Shown here piece by piece: positions 1-8,802 of a stretch of 64,000 nt of DNA (the stretch's first letter is position 1; each line of letters begins with the position of its first letter). A model generated the notes under the pieces. That model was given only the letters and a program-made list of their open reading frames with translations, had not been told where the DNA came from and searched no databases. The stretch comes from Pseudomonas oleovorans subsp. oleovorans (GTDB lineage Bacteria; Pseudomonadota; Gammaproteobacteria; Pseudomonadales; Pseudomonadaceae). The translations under genes were made by a program, and so were the position numbers. Location of the stretch: assembly GCF_002197815.1 (NCBI RefSeq), contig NZ_NIUB01000010.1, forward strand, positions 1-64,000, written 5' to 3'.

Positions 1-259
1 GGAGACGCAACCGTAGTAGAGATCCACTCGATTGCACAGTGACATGAACTGATGACGAACCGGTCGCACCGACCTGTGTGAAACCTGCTGCATCCATCGG
101 CCCTCTGCTTTGCAAGGCCGCTAGCCCGGTTAGGCGCACAGGAGCGAAATTCATCATGGCTCAAGGCTAACGCCTTATCAGAAGTCGAATATACGGAAGC
201 AGTCGTACCTAGGTTCAGAGGCAGATTATTTCACTGGCAAAACGGGAGGAGTCCATATA
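1..259. other. Gene-free left edge, origin unknown
   Basis: No open frame of useful length, tRNA or rRNA is recognisable here. The stretch has a small hairpin (GGTCG at 62-66 paired with CGACC at 70-74) and otherwise mixed, non-coding-looking sequence with lower GC than the genes to its right. It could be the untranslated part of a mobile element (a group II intron or IS margin) whose body lies left of the window, but I recognise no diagnostic motif, so this is only a guess. Confidence 0.3.
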
Positions 260-301
260 CGGATGCAATCCGGGGCAGTGAAGGTTCCCGGATTGCATCC
301 G
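260..301. repeat. Palindromic REP-like repeat
   Basis: A perfect 15-bp inverted repeat (260-274 and 287-301, core GGATGCAATCCGGG) surrounds a 12-base loop. The motif 'cccggattgcatccgg' is typical of short intergenic palindromes in this Pseudomonas group. It has no T-run, so it is not an obvious terminator. Confidence 0.6.
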
Positions 302-332
302 GGCTGCGCATCGTCATATTCGCGGTCTCCAT

Positions 333-358
333 GAAAAACGCCGGGCGAGCCCGGCGTC
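333..358 (-). terminator. Rho-independent terminator of gatCAB
   Basis: On the minus strand a GC-rich hairpin (ACGCCGGGC / GCCCGGCGT, about 338-357) is followed by TTTTT. It lies about 30 bases beyond the gatB stop, as expected for the end of the gatCAB operon. Confidence 0.75.
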
Positions 359-389
359 ATTGCAGCTAGCGTAAGCGAGCCGGCCTGGC

Positions 390-1838
390 TCAGCCTTCGA
401 GCTTCTTCTTCAGCAGTTCGTTCACTTGCCCCGGGTTGGCCTTGCCCTTGGAGGCTTTCATGGCCTGGCCGACGAAGAAGCCGAACATCTTGCCGCGCTT
501 GGCTTCGTCGCTGGCGCGGTACTGCTCGACCTGCTCGGCGTTGGCGGCCAGCACTTCATCGAGCATGGCCTCGATGGCGCCGCTGTCGGTGACCTGCTTG
601 AGACCTTTCTTCTCGATGATCTCATCGGCGCTGGCGCCTTCGCCGGCGGCCAGGGCCTCGAACACCATCTTGGCGATCTTGCCGCTGATGGTGTTGTCCT
701 TGATGCGCAGGATCATGCCGCCCAGTTGTTCGGCAGACACTGGCGACTGCTCGATCTCCAGGCCGTCCTTGTTGAGCAGGCTGGACAGCTCGCCCATCAC
801 CCAGTTGGCCGACAGCTTGGCGTCGCCGCAGGTCTTTTCGACCACTTCGAAGTAGTCGGCCAGCTCACGACTGGCGCTGAGCACACTGGCGTCGTAGCTG
901 GACAGGCCGAACTGGCTTTCGAAGCGCTCGCGCTTCTGCGGCGGCAGCTCTGGCAGGCCGGCGCGCAGTTCGTCGAGGAAGCTGCGCTCGATTACCACCG
1001 GCAGCAGGTCCGGGCAGGGGAAGTAACGGTAGTCGTTGGCTTCTTCCTTGCTGCGCATGGAGCGGGTCTGATCCTTGTTCGGATCGTACAGGCGGGTTTC
1101 CTGCACCACCTTGCCGCCGTCCTCGATCAGCTCGATCTGGCGCTGCACCTCAAAGTTGATGGCCTTCTCGATAAAGCGGAAGGAGTTGACGTTCTTGATC
1201 TCGGCGCGGGTGCCGAACTCGGCCTGGCCCTTCGGCCGTACTGACACGTTGCAGTCACAGCGCAGCGAACCTTCGGCCATGTTGCCGTCGCAGATGCCCA
1301 GATAACGGACGAGTGCGTGAATGGCCTTCACGTAGGCCACGGCTTCCTTGGCCGAGCGAATGTCCGGCTCGGAAACGATCTCCAGCAGCGGCGTGCCGGC
1401 GCGGTTCAGGTCGATACCACTCATGCCGTGGAAGTCTTCGTGCAGGCTCTTGCCGGCGTCCTCTTCCAGGTGCGCACGGGTGATGCCGATGCGCTTGACG
1501 GTGCCGTCTTCCAGGGTGATGTCGAGGAAGCCCTTGCCGACGATGGGGTGATCCATCTGGCTGGTCTGGTAGCCCTTGGGCAGGTCCGGGTAGAAGTAGT
1601 TCTTGCGCGCGAAGATGTTACGTTCGGGGATCTCGGCGTCGATCGCCAGGCCGAACTGGCAGGCCATGCGCACGGCTTCGGCGTTCAGTACCGGCAGGGT
1701 GCCGGGCATGCCGAGGTCGACCAGGCTGGCCTGGGTGTTGGGCTCGGCGCCAAAGGTGGTGGCGCTGGCCGAGAAGATCTTCGACTGGGTGCTGAGCTGA
1801 GCGTGAATCTCGAGCCCGATCACGGTTTCCCATTGCAT
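390..1838 (-). CDS. gatB: Asp-tRNA(Asn)/Glu-tRNA(Gln) amidotransferase subunit B
   Basis: Subunit B (482 aa) of the GatCAB enzyme, which amidates Asp-tRNA(Asn) or Glu-tRNA(Gln) in the cytoplasm; B binds the tRNA and holds the kinase site that activates the acyl group. The protein opens [17 protein letters not shown], has the family motif [13 protein letters not shown] near residue 80 and ends in a YqeY-like helical tail. A longer frame continues upstream, but the ATG at 1838 has a GAGGAA Shine-Dalgarno 8 bases before it and matches the family start; the extension runs through a REP repeat. It is the last gene of gatC-gatA-gatB. Confidence 0.97.
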   Translation of the reverse strand: MQWETVIGLEIHAQLSTQSKIFSASATTFGAEPNTQASLVDLGMPGTLPVLNAEAVRMACQFGLAIDAEIPERNIFARKNYFYPDLPKGYQTSQMDHPIVGKGFLDITLEDGTVKRIGITRAHLEEDAGKSLHEDFHGMSGIDLNRAGTPLLEIVSEPDIRSAKEAVAYVKAIHALVRYLGICDGNMAEGSLRCDCNVSVRPKGQAEFGTRAEIKNVNSFRFIEKAINFEVQRQIELIEDGGKVVQETRLYDPNKDQTRSMRSKEEANDYRYFPCPDLLPVVIERSFLDELRAGLPELPPQKRERFESQFGLSSYDASVLSASRELADYFEVVEKTCGDAKLSANWVMGELSSLLNKDGLEIEQSPVSAEQLGGMILRIKDNTISGKIAKMVFEALAAGEGASADEIIEKKGLKQVTDSGAIEAMLDEVLAANAEQVEQYRASDEAKRGKMFGFFVGQAMKASKGKANPGQVNELLKKKLEG

Positions 1839-1886
1839 CTTTAGTGTTCCTCGAATGCGTTGCAAACGGCTGCCGCCTCTTGATCC

Positions 1887-1940
1887 GTAGGAGCCCGCTT
1901 GCGGGCGATCCATTGCTATCGCCCGCAAGCGGGCTCCTAC
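1887..1940. repeat. REP palindrome pair between gatA and gatB
   Basis: A perfect 23-bp inverted repeat (1887-1909 and 1918-1940) beginning GTAGGAGCCCGCTTGCGGG, with an 8-base loop. This is the classic Pseudomonas REP sequence in a head-to-head pair (BIME). It sits in the gatA-gatB spacer, so it is transcribed in the operon mRNA as a strong hairpin. Confidence 0.85.
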
Positions 1941-1958
1941 AGGGGGCTGGCCTTTGCC

Positions 1959-3410
1959 TTAGAAGCCTTTGGGTGCGTGTTTATGCCAGTCGCTGACCTG
2001 CTGGTACTGATGCGCGACGTTGAGCAGACGACCTTCCTCGAAGTAGTTGCCGAGCAACTGCACACCCACCGGCAGGCCGTCGATGAAGCCGGCCGGCATC
2101 GACAGGCCGGGGATGCCGGCCAGGTTGGCGGTAATGGTGTAGATGTCTTCCAGGTAGGCGGACACCGGGTCGGCGTTCTTCTCGCCGAGTTTCCAGGCCA
2201 GGTTCGGCGTGGTCGGGCCGAGGATCACGTCGACCTCCTTGAAGGCGGCGACGAAGTCGTTCTTGATCAGCCGGCGAATCTGCTGGGCCTTGATGTAGTA
2301 GGCATCGTAGTAGCCGGCGGAGAGCGCATAGGTGCCGACCATGATGCGGCGTTTGACCTCGGCGCCGAAGCCCTCGCCGCGCGTGCGCTTGTACAGATCC
2401 TGCAGGTCTTTCGGGTTCTCGCAGCGGTAGCCGAAGCGCACGCCGTCGAAACGCGACAGGTTGGAGCTGGCCTCGGCCGGCGCGATCACGTAGTAGGCGG
2501 GAATGGCGTGCTGCATGTTCGGCAGCGAGATGTCCCTGACGGTGGCGCCGAGCTTTTTCAGCTCTTCGACTACGGCCATGACCTTCTCACCGATGCGTGC
2601 ATCCAGGCCGGTGCCGAAGTATTCCTTGGGCAGGCCGATACGCAGGCCGGCCAGCGGCTGGGCCAGCGCCGCGAGGTAGTCATCGACCGGCTGATCGACG
2701 CTGGTCGAATCCTTGGCATCGAAACCAGCCATGGCGCCGAGCAGCAGGGCGCAATCCTCGGCGGTACGGGCCAGCGGACCGCCCTGGTCGAGGCTGGAGG
2801 CGTAGGCGATCATGCCCCAGCGCGAGACGCGGCCGTAGGTCGGCTTGATCCCGGTGAGGTTGGTCAGCGCAGCCGGCTGACGGATCGAGCCGCCGGTGTC
2901 GGTGCCGGTGGCGGCCGGCAACAGGCGGGCGGCAACGGCGGCTGCCGAGCCGCCCGAGGAGCCGCCCGGTACGCGGGTCAGATCCCAGGGATTTTTCACC
3001 GGGCCGTAGTGGCTGGATTCGTTGGCCGAGCCCATGGCGAATTCGTCCATGTTCAGCTTGCCCAGGGTGACGGTGCCGGCGGCCTTGAGTTTTTCCACCA
3101 CGGTGGCGTCGTAGGGCGCCTTGAAACCGGTGAGGATCTTCGAGCCGCAGGACGTCAGCACGCCGTTGGTGCAGAACAGATCCTTGTGGGCGATCGGTGC
3201 GCCGAGCAGCGGGCTGTTTTCGCCGGCAGCGCGACGGGCGTCTGCTGCCTTGGCCTGTTCCAGCGCGAGCTCTTCGGTGACGGTGATGAAGCTGTTGAGC
3301 TGCGGGTCGAGCTGATTGATGCGCGCCAGCAGGCTCTGGGTCAGTTCGGCAGAGGAGAATTGCTTGTCGGCGAGTGCGCGGGCGATCTCGGCCAGGGTCA
3401 ATTGATGCAT
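1959..3410 (-). CDS. gatA: Asp-tRNA(Asn)/Glu-tRNA(Gln) amidotransferase subunit A
   Basis: Glutaminase subunit (483 aa) that releases ammonia from glutamine and channels it to GatB. It belongs to the amidase signature family: catalytic Lys76 in IAHKDLF, the glycine/serine-rich [12 protein letters not shown] with cis-Ser151, and nucleophile Ser175 in DTGGSIRQ. These match the Lys-Ser-Ser triad of characterised GatA proteins with a constant 3-residue offset. It follows gatC by 15 bases and is separated from gatB by a REP palindrome. Confidence 0.97.
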   Translation of the reverse strand: MHQLTLAEIARALADKQFSSAELTQSLLARINQLDPQLNSFITVTEELALEQAKAADARRAAGENSPLLGAPIAHKDLFCTNGVLTSCGSKILTGFKAPYDATVVEKLKAAGTVTLGKLNMDEFAMGSANESSHYGPVKNPWDLTRVPGGSSGGSAAAVAARLLPAATGTDTGGSIRQPAALTNLTGIKPTYGRVSRWGMIAYASSLDQGGPLARTAEDCALLLGAMAGFDAKDSTSVDQPVDDYLAALAQPLAGLRIGLPKEYFGTGLDARIGEKVMAVVEELKKLGATVRDISLPNMQHAIPAYYVIAPAEASSNLSRFDGVRFGYRCENPKDLQDLYKRTRGEGFGAEVKRRIMVGTYALSAGYYDAYYIKAQQIRRLIKNDFVAAFKEVDVILGPTTPNLAWKLGEKNADPVSAYLEDIYTITANLAGIPGLSMPAGFIDGLPVGVQLLGNYFEEGRLLNVAHQYQQVSDWHKHAPKGF

Positions 3411-3425
3411 GGCGGAAGGCTTTCC

Positions 3426-3713
3426 TTACTCGATGACTTTGGGAACCAGATACAGGCCGCTTTCCACGGCCGGGGCGATGGCCTGGTAGGCGTCGCGCTG
3501 GTTGCGCTCGGTGACCACGTCGGCACGCAAGCGCTGGGTCGCTTCCAGCGGGTGGGCCAGGGGTTCGATGCCCTGGGTATCGACCGCCTGCATCTGATCG
3601 ATCAGGCCGAGGATGTTGTTCAGGGTCTCGGTGGTTTGCGGAATATCGCCGTCATTCAGACCCAGGCGGGCCAGGTGGGCGATTTTTTCCACCTCGGAGC
3701 GTTCAAGCGCCAT
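3426..3713 (-). CDS. gatC: Asp-tRNA(Asn)/Glu-tRNA(Gln) amidotransferase subunit C
   Basis: Small subunit (95 aa) that wraps GatA and GatB and stabilises the complex. It begins [19 protein letters not shown], the usual GatC N-terminus, and carries [16 protein letters not shown] near the middle. An upstream extension of the frame exists, but GGAGAA sits 7 bases before the ATG at 3713, which also gives the family length. It is the first gene of the operon and is divergent from mreB across about 230 bases. Confidence 0.95.
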   Translation of the reverse strand: MALERSEVEKIAHLARLGLNDGDIPQTTETLNNILGLIDQMQAVDTQGIEPLAHPLEATQRLRADVVTERNQRDAYQAIAPAVESGLYLVPKVIE

Positions 3714-3840
3714 CGGGGGTTCTCCAGTGGAAGTGTGACTTAGAGGGCATGCAGGGAACGGATGTCGCGAGCCGGCGGTCAAAGGCCGCGATGTGCAGCT
3801 ACAAGGCCCGGAAAAACAGGCAATCTACCATATTGCCGCC

Positions 3841-3869
3841 TTGCTCAAAATCCCTGCCGTTGTTAGAGT
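3841..3869 (+). promoter_or_regulatory. Probable sigma-70 promoter of mreBCD
   Basis: TTGCTC (3841-3846), a 17-base spacer and TAGAGT (3864-3869) lie about 70 bases upstream of the mreB start. Spacing is ideal and both boxes resemble the sigma-70 consensus; no experimental support can be seen from sequence. Confidence 0.5.
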
Positions 3870-3928
3870 TTGCCGCACTTTTTACCTGCGCGTTTTGCGC
3901 GCCTGGCCTTCACCCACGCGTTGCCTAG

Positions 3929-4978
<1,050 letters not shown>

Positions 4979-5001
4979 GGGGTTCGCTAGTGGCTCGCCG
5001 T

Positions 5002-5023
5002 CGTGCCGCCCTCGGGCGGCACG
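5002..5023 (+). other. Stable hairpin in the mreB-mreC spacer
   Basis: A 9-bp GC stem (CGTGCCGCC paired with GGCGGCACG) closes a CTCG tetraloop and has no T-run after it. It lies 24 bases after the mreB stop. It could be an mRNA stabiliser or partial terminator that lowers mreCD relative to mreB; that role is an inference. Confidence 0.5.
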
Positions 5024-5130
5024 CGCATATTCGAGCATTGCAGTACACTCGGCCCAACCTTCGCCTGACCGGTTTGCCTTTCGCATGAATTCGCGCGCTT
5101 TTCGCCCCTGTGGCGCACGAGGAGCAGGTC

Positions 5131-6084
5131 ATTAAGCCGCTCTTCGCCAAAGGTCCCTCGCTGGGCATTCGTCTGCTGGTATTTGCCGTACTGTCGGCGG
5201 TGCTGATGGTGGTCGATGCCCGCTTCGAGACGCTCAAGCCGCTGCGCAGCCAGATGGGGCTGGTGCTCACGCCTTTCTATTGGCTGGCCGATGTGCCCGT
5301 ACGCGTCTGGGATGGGGCAACTCAGCAGATTTCCTCGCGCAGCGAACTGATGGCCGAGAACGAGAAGCTCAAGGCCGAGGCTCTGCTGCTGCAGCGTCGC
5401 CTGCAGAAGCTGGCAGCGCTGACCGAGCAGAACGTGCGTCTGCGCGAACTGCTCAACTCCGCGGCGCTGGTGGATGAAGAAGTGCTGGTTGCTGAGCTGA
5501 TCGGCGTCGATCCCAATCCCTATACCCACCGCATCCTGATCGACAAGGGCGAGAAGGATGGCGTGTTCCTCGGGCAGCCGGTGCTCGATGCGCGCGGGCT
5601 GATGGGCCAGGTGGTCGAGATCATGCCCTACACCTCGCGGGTGCTGTTGCTCACCGATAACACCCACAGCATCCCGGTACAGGTCAACCGTAACGGTCTG
5701 CGTGCCATCGCCGTCGGTACCGGCAACCCGGAGCGCCTGGAGCTGCGTCACGTCGCCGATACCGCCGATATCAAGGAGGGCGATCTGCTGGTCAGTTCCG
5801 GCATGGGCCAGCGCTTCCCGGCCGGCTACCCGGTGGCCACGGTCAAGGAAGTGATTCATGACTCCGGCCAGCCTTTCGCCATCGTCCGTGCCGTACCGAC
5901 CGCTGCGCTCAATCGCAGCCGTTATCTGCTGTTGGTGTTCTCCGACCGGCGCACGCCCGAGGAGCGCGCCAACGATTCCGCCGAGGCCCAGGAAGCCGCC
6001 GACCGCGAAGCCGAGCAGGCGCGCAATGGCGAGCCGGCCGCTGACGCACCGGCCGCTGACGCCCCCGCACAGGAGAGTAACTGA
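5131..6084 (+). CDS. mreC: Cell shape protein MreC (probable AUU start)
   Basis: Inner-membrane, mostly periplasmic scaffold of the elongation complex (317 aa from the chosen start). A membrane helix at about residues 12-30 is followed by a coiled coil (about 70-115) and the beta-barrel domain, ending in a charged Ala/Glu/Asp-rich tail. No ATG fits. I chose ATT at 5131: GAGGAG lies at 5119-5124, six bases upstream, and the protein then reads [I/M]KPLFAKGPSLG, aligning residue 1 with Met1 of E. coli MreC (recalled MKPIFSRGPSL). The alternative is GTG at 5110, seven codons earlier, with no visible ribosome site. It overlaps mreD by one base. Confidence 0.9.
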   Translation: MKPLFAKGPSLGIRLLVFAVLSAVLMVVDARFETLKPLRSQMGLVLTPFYWLADVPVRVWDGATQQISSRSELMAENEKLKAEALLLQRRLQKLAALTEQNVRLRELLNSAALVDEEVLVAELIGVDPNPYTHRILIDKGEKDGVFLGQPVLDARGLMGQVVEIMPYTSRVLLLTDNTHSIPVQVNRNGLRAIAVGTGNPERLELRHVADTADIKEGDLLVSSGMGQRFPAGYPVATVKEVIHDSGQPFAIVRAVPTAALNRSRYLLLVFSDRRTPEERANDSAEAQEAADREAEQARNGEPAADAPAADAPAQESN

Positions 6085-6572
6085 TGGCTGGCGTACAGCC
6101 CCGTAACGGCTGGGTGATCTGGCTGAGCCTGGCGCTCGGTTTGTTGCTCAGTGTTTCGCCGTTGCCCGAGTTCATGCAGATCGGTCGCCCGCTTTGGGTC
6201 GCCTTGATTCTCACCTATTGGGTACTGGCTCTGCCGCATCGTGTCGGCATGACCACCGCCTGGATTCTTGGCCTGGCGCAGGACGTGCTGTTCGGCACCC
6301 TGCTCGGGCAGAACGCCTTGATCCTCACCCTGATCACCTTTCTGGTGCTGAGTCTGCACCAGCGCCTGCGCATGTTCCCCATGTGGCAGCAGAGCATGGT
6401 GCTGATGGTGGTGTTCGGTCTCGCCCAGCTGGTTCAGCTGTGGCTCAACGCCCTGACCGGTAGTCGTCCTCCAACCCTGGCCTTCGTCCTGCCGGCACTG
6501 GTCAGCGCTCTGCTGTGGCCCTGGATCTGCGCCATCTTGCGCGGTCTGCACCTGCGCCTCAACGTCAACTGA
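6084..6572 (+). CDS. mreD: Rod-shape determining membrane protein MreD
   Basis: Polytopic inner-membrane protein (162 aa) of the elongasome that binds MreC. Nearly the whole chain is hydrophobic, with about five membrane segments, and it has the length and C-terminal RGLHLRL end usual for MreD. The start ATG overlaps the mreC stop (TGATG), which implies translational coupling. Confidence 0.93.
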   Translation: MAGVQPRNGWVIWLSLALGLLLSVSPLPEFMQIGRPLWVALILTYWVLALPHRVGMTTAWILGLAQDVLFGTLLGQNALILTLITFLVLSLHQRLRMFPMWQQSMVLMVVFGLAQLVQLWLNALTGSRPPTLAFVLPALVSALLWPWICAILRGLHLRLNVN

Positions 6573-6620
6573 ACGCGGCCTGCCGCACGGCTGGCCGAGG
6601 TTCGCAAGGGAGATACCCGC

Positions 6621-7223
6621 ATGGCCGAGCTGTTTCTGGCCTCCGCCTCGCCCCGTCGTCGTGAATTGCTGGCTCAGATCGCTGTGCCTTGCGTCACGCA
6701 AATCGCTTCGATAGACGAAACCCCATTGCCAGATGAGCCGCCAGCAGCCTATGTAGAGCGTCTGGCGCGTGACAAAGCGCGCGCCGGTCTGCTCGCCTTG
6801 GGCGGGCGTGACGATGCCGTGGTGTTGGGCGCCGACACCGCTGTGGTGCTCGATGGACGCATTCTTGGCAAACCGGCGGACCTCAATGAGTCGCGCGCCA
6901 TGCTGCAGGCCCTGTCCGGGCGCAGCCATCAGGTGCTGACGGCCGTGGCGTTGGTCGGTGGTGGCCGCGAGGCGGTGCGAGTGGTCAGCAGCGAGGTGAG
7001 CTTTCGTCCTATCAGCGAGGCGGAAATCGAGGCCTACTGGGCCAGCGGCGAGCCATGTGACAAAGCGGGCAGTTATGGTATCCAGGGGTTGGCAGCCGTG
7101 TTCGTCAGCGGCTTGCAGGGCAGCTATTCGGCAGTGGTCGGTCTGCCGCTGTGCGAAACTGCAGAGCTGCTTGGCGAATTTGGTATTGCCTGCTGGCAGT
7201 TGCCGGCGCAAGGGCCGCGCTAA
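6621..7223 (+). CDS. maf: Maf-family nucleoside triphosphate pyrophosphatase
   Basis: Maf/YhdE-type enzyme (200 aa) expected to hydrolyse dTTP/UTP or modified nucleotides to monophosphates, a house-cleaning role. It carries the substrate-binding [10 protein letters not shown] near residue 8 and the acidic [10 protein letters not shown] loop near residue 70. AAGGGAG precedes the ATG. It lies between mreBCD and rng, the same order as in other gammaproteobacteria, so it is likely co-transcribed. Exact nucleotide preference cannot be read from the sequence. Confidence 0.93.
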   Translation: MAELFLASASPRRRELLAQIAVPCVTQIASIDETPLPDEPPAAYVERLARDKARAGLLALGGRDDAVVLGADTAVVLDGRILGKPADLNESRAMLQALSGRSHQVLTAVALVGGGREAVRVVSSEVSFRPISEAEIEAYWASGEPCDKAGSYGIQGLAAVFVSGLQGSYSAVVGLPLCETAELLGEFGIACWQLPAQGPR

Positions 7224-7327
7224 GACCCCAGGCGGTGGCTGCATTGGTAGTTTTTTGGACGTGCCCGAAAGCTTGAGTCCGCGGGGCGGTGCAGTGGCCC
7301 GGCCGGCATGATCACCAGGATGGATGC

Positions 7328-8785
7328 ATGAGCGAAGAGATTCTGATCAATATCACGCCGATGGAGTCGCGCGTGGCGGTGGTGGAAAACGGCGTGCTGC
7401 AGGAAGTGCACGTCGAGCGTACGCAGAAGCGCGGCATCGTCGGCAATATCTACAAAGGCAAGGTGGTGCGTGTGCTGCCCGGCATGCAGGCGGCCTTCGT
7501 CGATATTGGCCTGGAGCGTGCAGCCTTCATTCATGCTTCCGAGATTTCCGCCCGCGAGGGCACTGCGGTGGAGCCGATCAGCGCCCTGGTCCACGAAGGG
7601 CAGAGCCTGGTGGTGCAGGTCACCAAGGACCCTATCGGCAGCAAGGGGGCGCGTCTGACCACTCAGTTGTCGATCCCTTCGCGTTATCTGGTGTACATGC
7701 CACGCACCAGTCATGTCGGTATTTCCCTGAAGATCGAAGACGAAGCAGAGCGCGAGCGCCTCAAGCAGGTGGTCGCCGATTGCGTCGCAGCCGAAGGCAT
7801 CGAGGAGGCCGGCGGCTTCATCCTGCGCACCGCTGCCGAGGGCGCAGGTGCTGATGAAATCCTGATCGACATCCGTTATCTGCGCCGCCTCTGGGACCAG
7901 ATCGGTGCGCAGATTCAGAACTGCAAGGCGCCCACGGTGATCTACGAGGATCTGTCCCTGGCGCTGCGTACCTTGCGTGACCTGGTCAGCCCGCGGACCG
8001 AGAAGATTCGCGTGGACTCGCGGGAAAACTTCCAGAAAATCACGCAGTTCGTCGCCGAATTGATGCCGGAGATCGCTGATCGTCTCGAGCATTATCCTGG
8101 CGAGCGGCCGATCTTCGACCTGTACGGTGTCGAGGACGAAATCCAGCGCGCACTGGAGCGCAAGGTGCCGCTGAAGTCCGGCGGTTACCTGGTGGTCGAC
8201 CCCGCCGAGGCGATGAGCACCATCGACGTCAACACCGGCGCCTTCGTCGGCCATCGCACCCTCGAAGAAACCATCTTCAAGACCAATCTCGAGGCAGCCA
8301 CCGCCATTGCCCGTCAGCTACGCCTGCGCAACCTGGGCGGCATCATCATCATCGACTTCATCGACATGGAAGATGAAGAGCATCAGCGCCAGGTGCTGCG
8401 CACCCTGGAAAAGCAGCTCGAGCGTGATCACGCCAAGACCAACATCATCGGCATCACCGAGCTCGGCCTGGTGCAGATGACCCGCAAGCGCACGCGCGAA
8501 AGTCTCGAGCAGATTCTCTGCGAGCCCTGCAGCGCCTGTCAGGGTCGCGGCAAGCTGAAGACGCCGGAGACCATTTGCTACGAGATCTTCCGTGAGATTC
8601 TGCGTGAAGCCCGCGCCTACCAGGCGGAAAGCTATCGCGTGCTGGCCAATCAGAAGGTGGTCGATCGCCTGCTCGATGAAGAGTCGGGCAACGTCGCTGA
8701 TCTGGAAGCCTTCATTGGACGTACCATCAAGTTCCAGGTGGAAACCATGTATTCCCAGGAACAGTACGACGTGGTGCTGCTCTGA
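7328..8785 (+). CDS. rng: Ribonuclease G
   Basis: Single-strand endoribonuclease (485 aa) that matures the 5' end of 16S rRNA and degrades mRNA. It has an N-terminal S1-like RNA-binding domain (about residues 35-128), the catalytic Mg site around DVNTGAFVG near residue 300 and the zinc-link motif CEPCSACQGRG near 400. It lacks the long C-terminal scaffold of RNase E, so it is RNase G. An upstream extension exists, but AGGA stands 7 bases before the ATG at 7328. Confidence 0.96.
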   Translation: MSEEILINITPMESRVAVVENGVLQEVHVERTQKRGIVGNIYKGKVVRVLPGMQAAFVDIGLERAAFIHASEISAREGTAVEPISALVHEGQSLVVQVTKDPIGSKGARLTTQLSIPSRYLVYMPRTSHVGISLKIEDEAERERLKQVVADCVAAEGIEEAGGFILRTAAEGAGADEILIDIRYLRRLWDQIGAQIQNCKAPTVIYEDLSLALRTLRDLVSPRTEKIRVDSRENFQKITQFVAELMPEIADRLEHYPGERPIFDLYGVEDEIQRALERKVPLKSGGYLVVDPAEAMSTIDVNTGAFVGHRTLEETIFKTNLEAATAIARQLRLRNLGGIIIIDFIDMEDEEHQRQVLRTLEKQLERDHAKTNIIGITELGLVQMTRKRTRESLEQILCEPCSACQGRGKLKTPETICYEIFREILREARAYQAESYRVLANQKVVDRLLDEESGNVADLEAFIGRTIKFQVETMYSQEQYDVVLL

Positions 8786-8802
8786 GCACGGGGACTGTCG
8801 AG

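Noticed and set aside
49-80. CTGATGA followed by a hairpin and GTGAAAC, resembling a hammerhead ribozyme core
   Set aside because: The hairpin GGTCG/CGACC does not directly join CTGATGA to GAAA and no flanking stems I and III are found, so the resemblance is probably chance.
1899-3743. A 614-codon plus-strand frame opposite gatA and gatC
   Set aside because: Shadow frame of gatA/gatC, which have intact catalytic motifs and ribosome sites on the minus strand.
5085-5087. ATG at 5085 as the mreC start
   Set aside because: It is out of frame with mreC (25 bases before the GTG at 5110).
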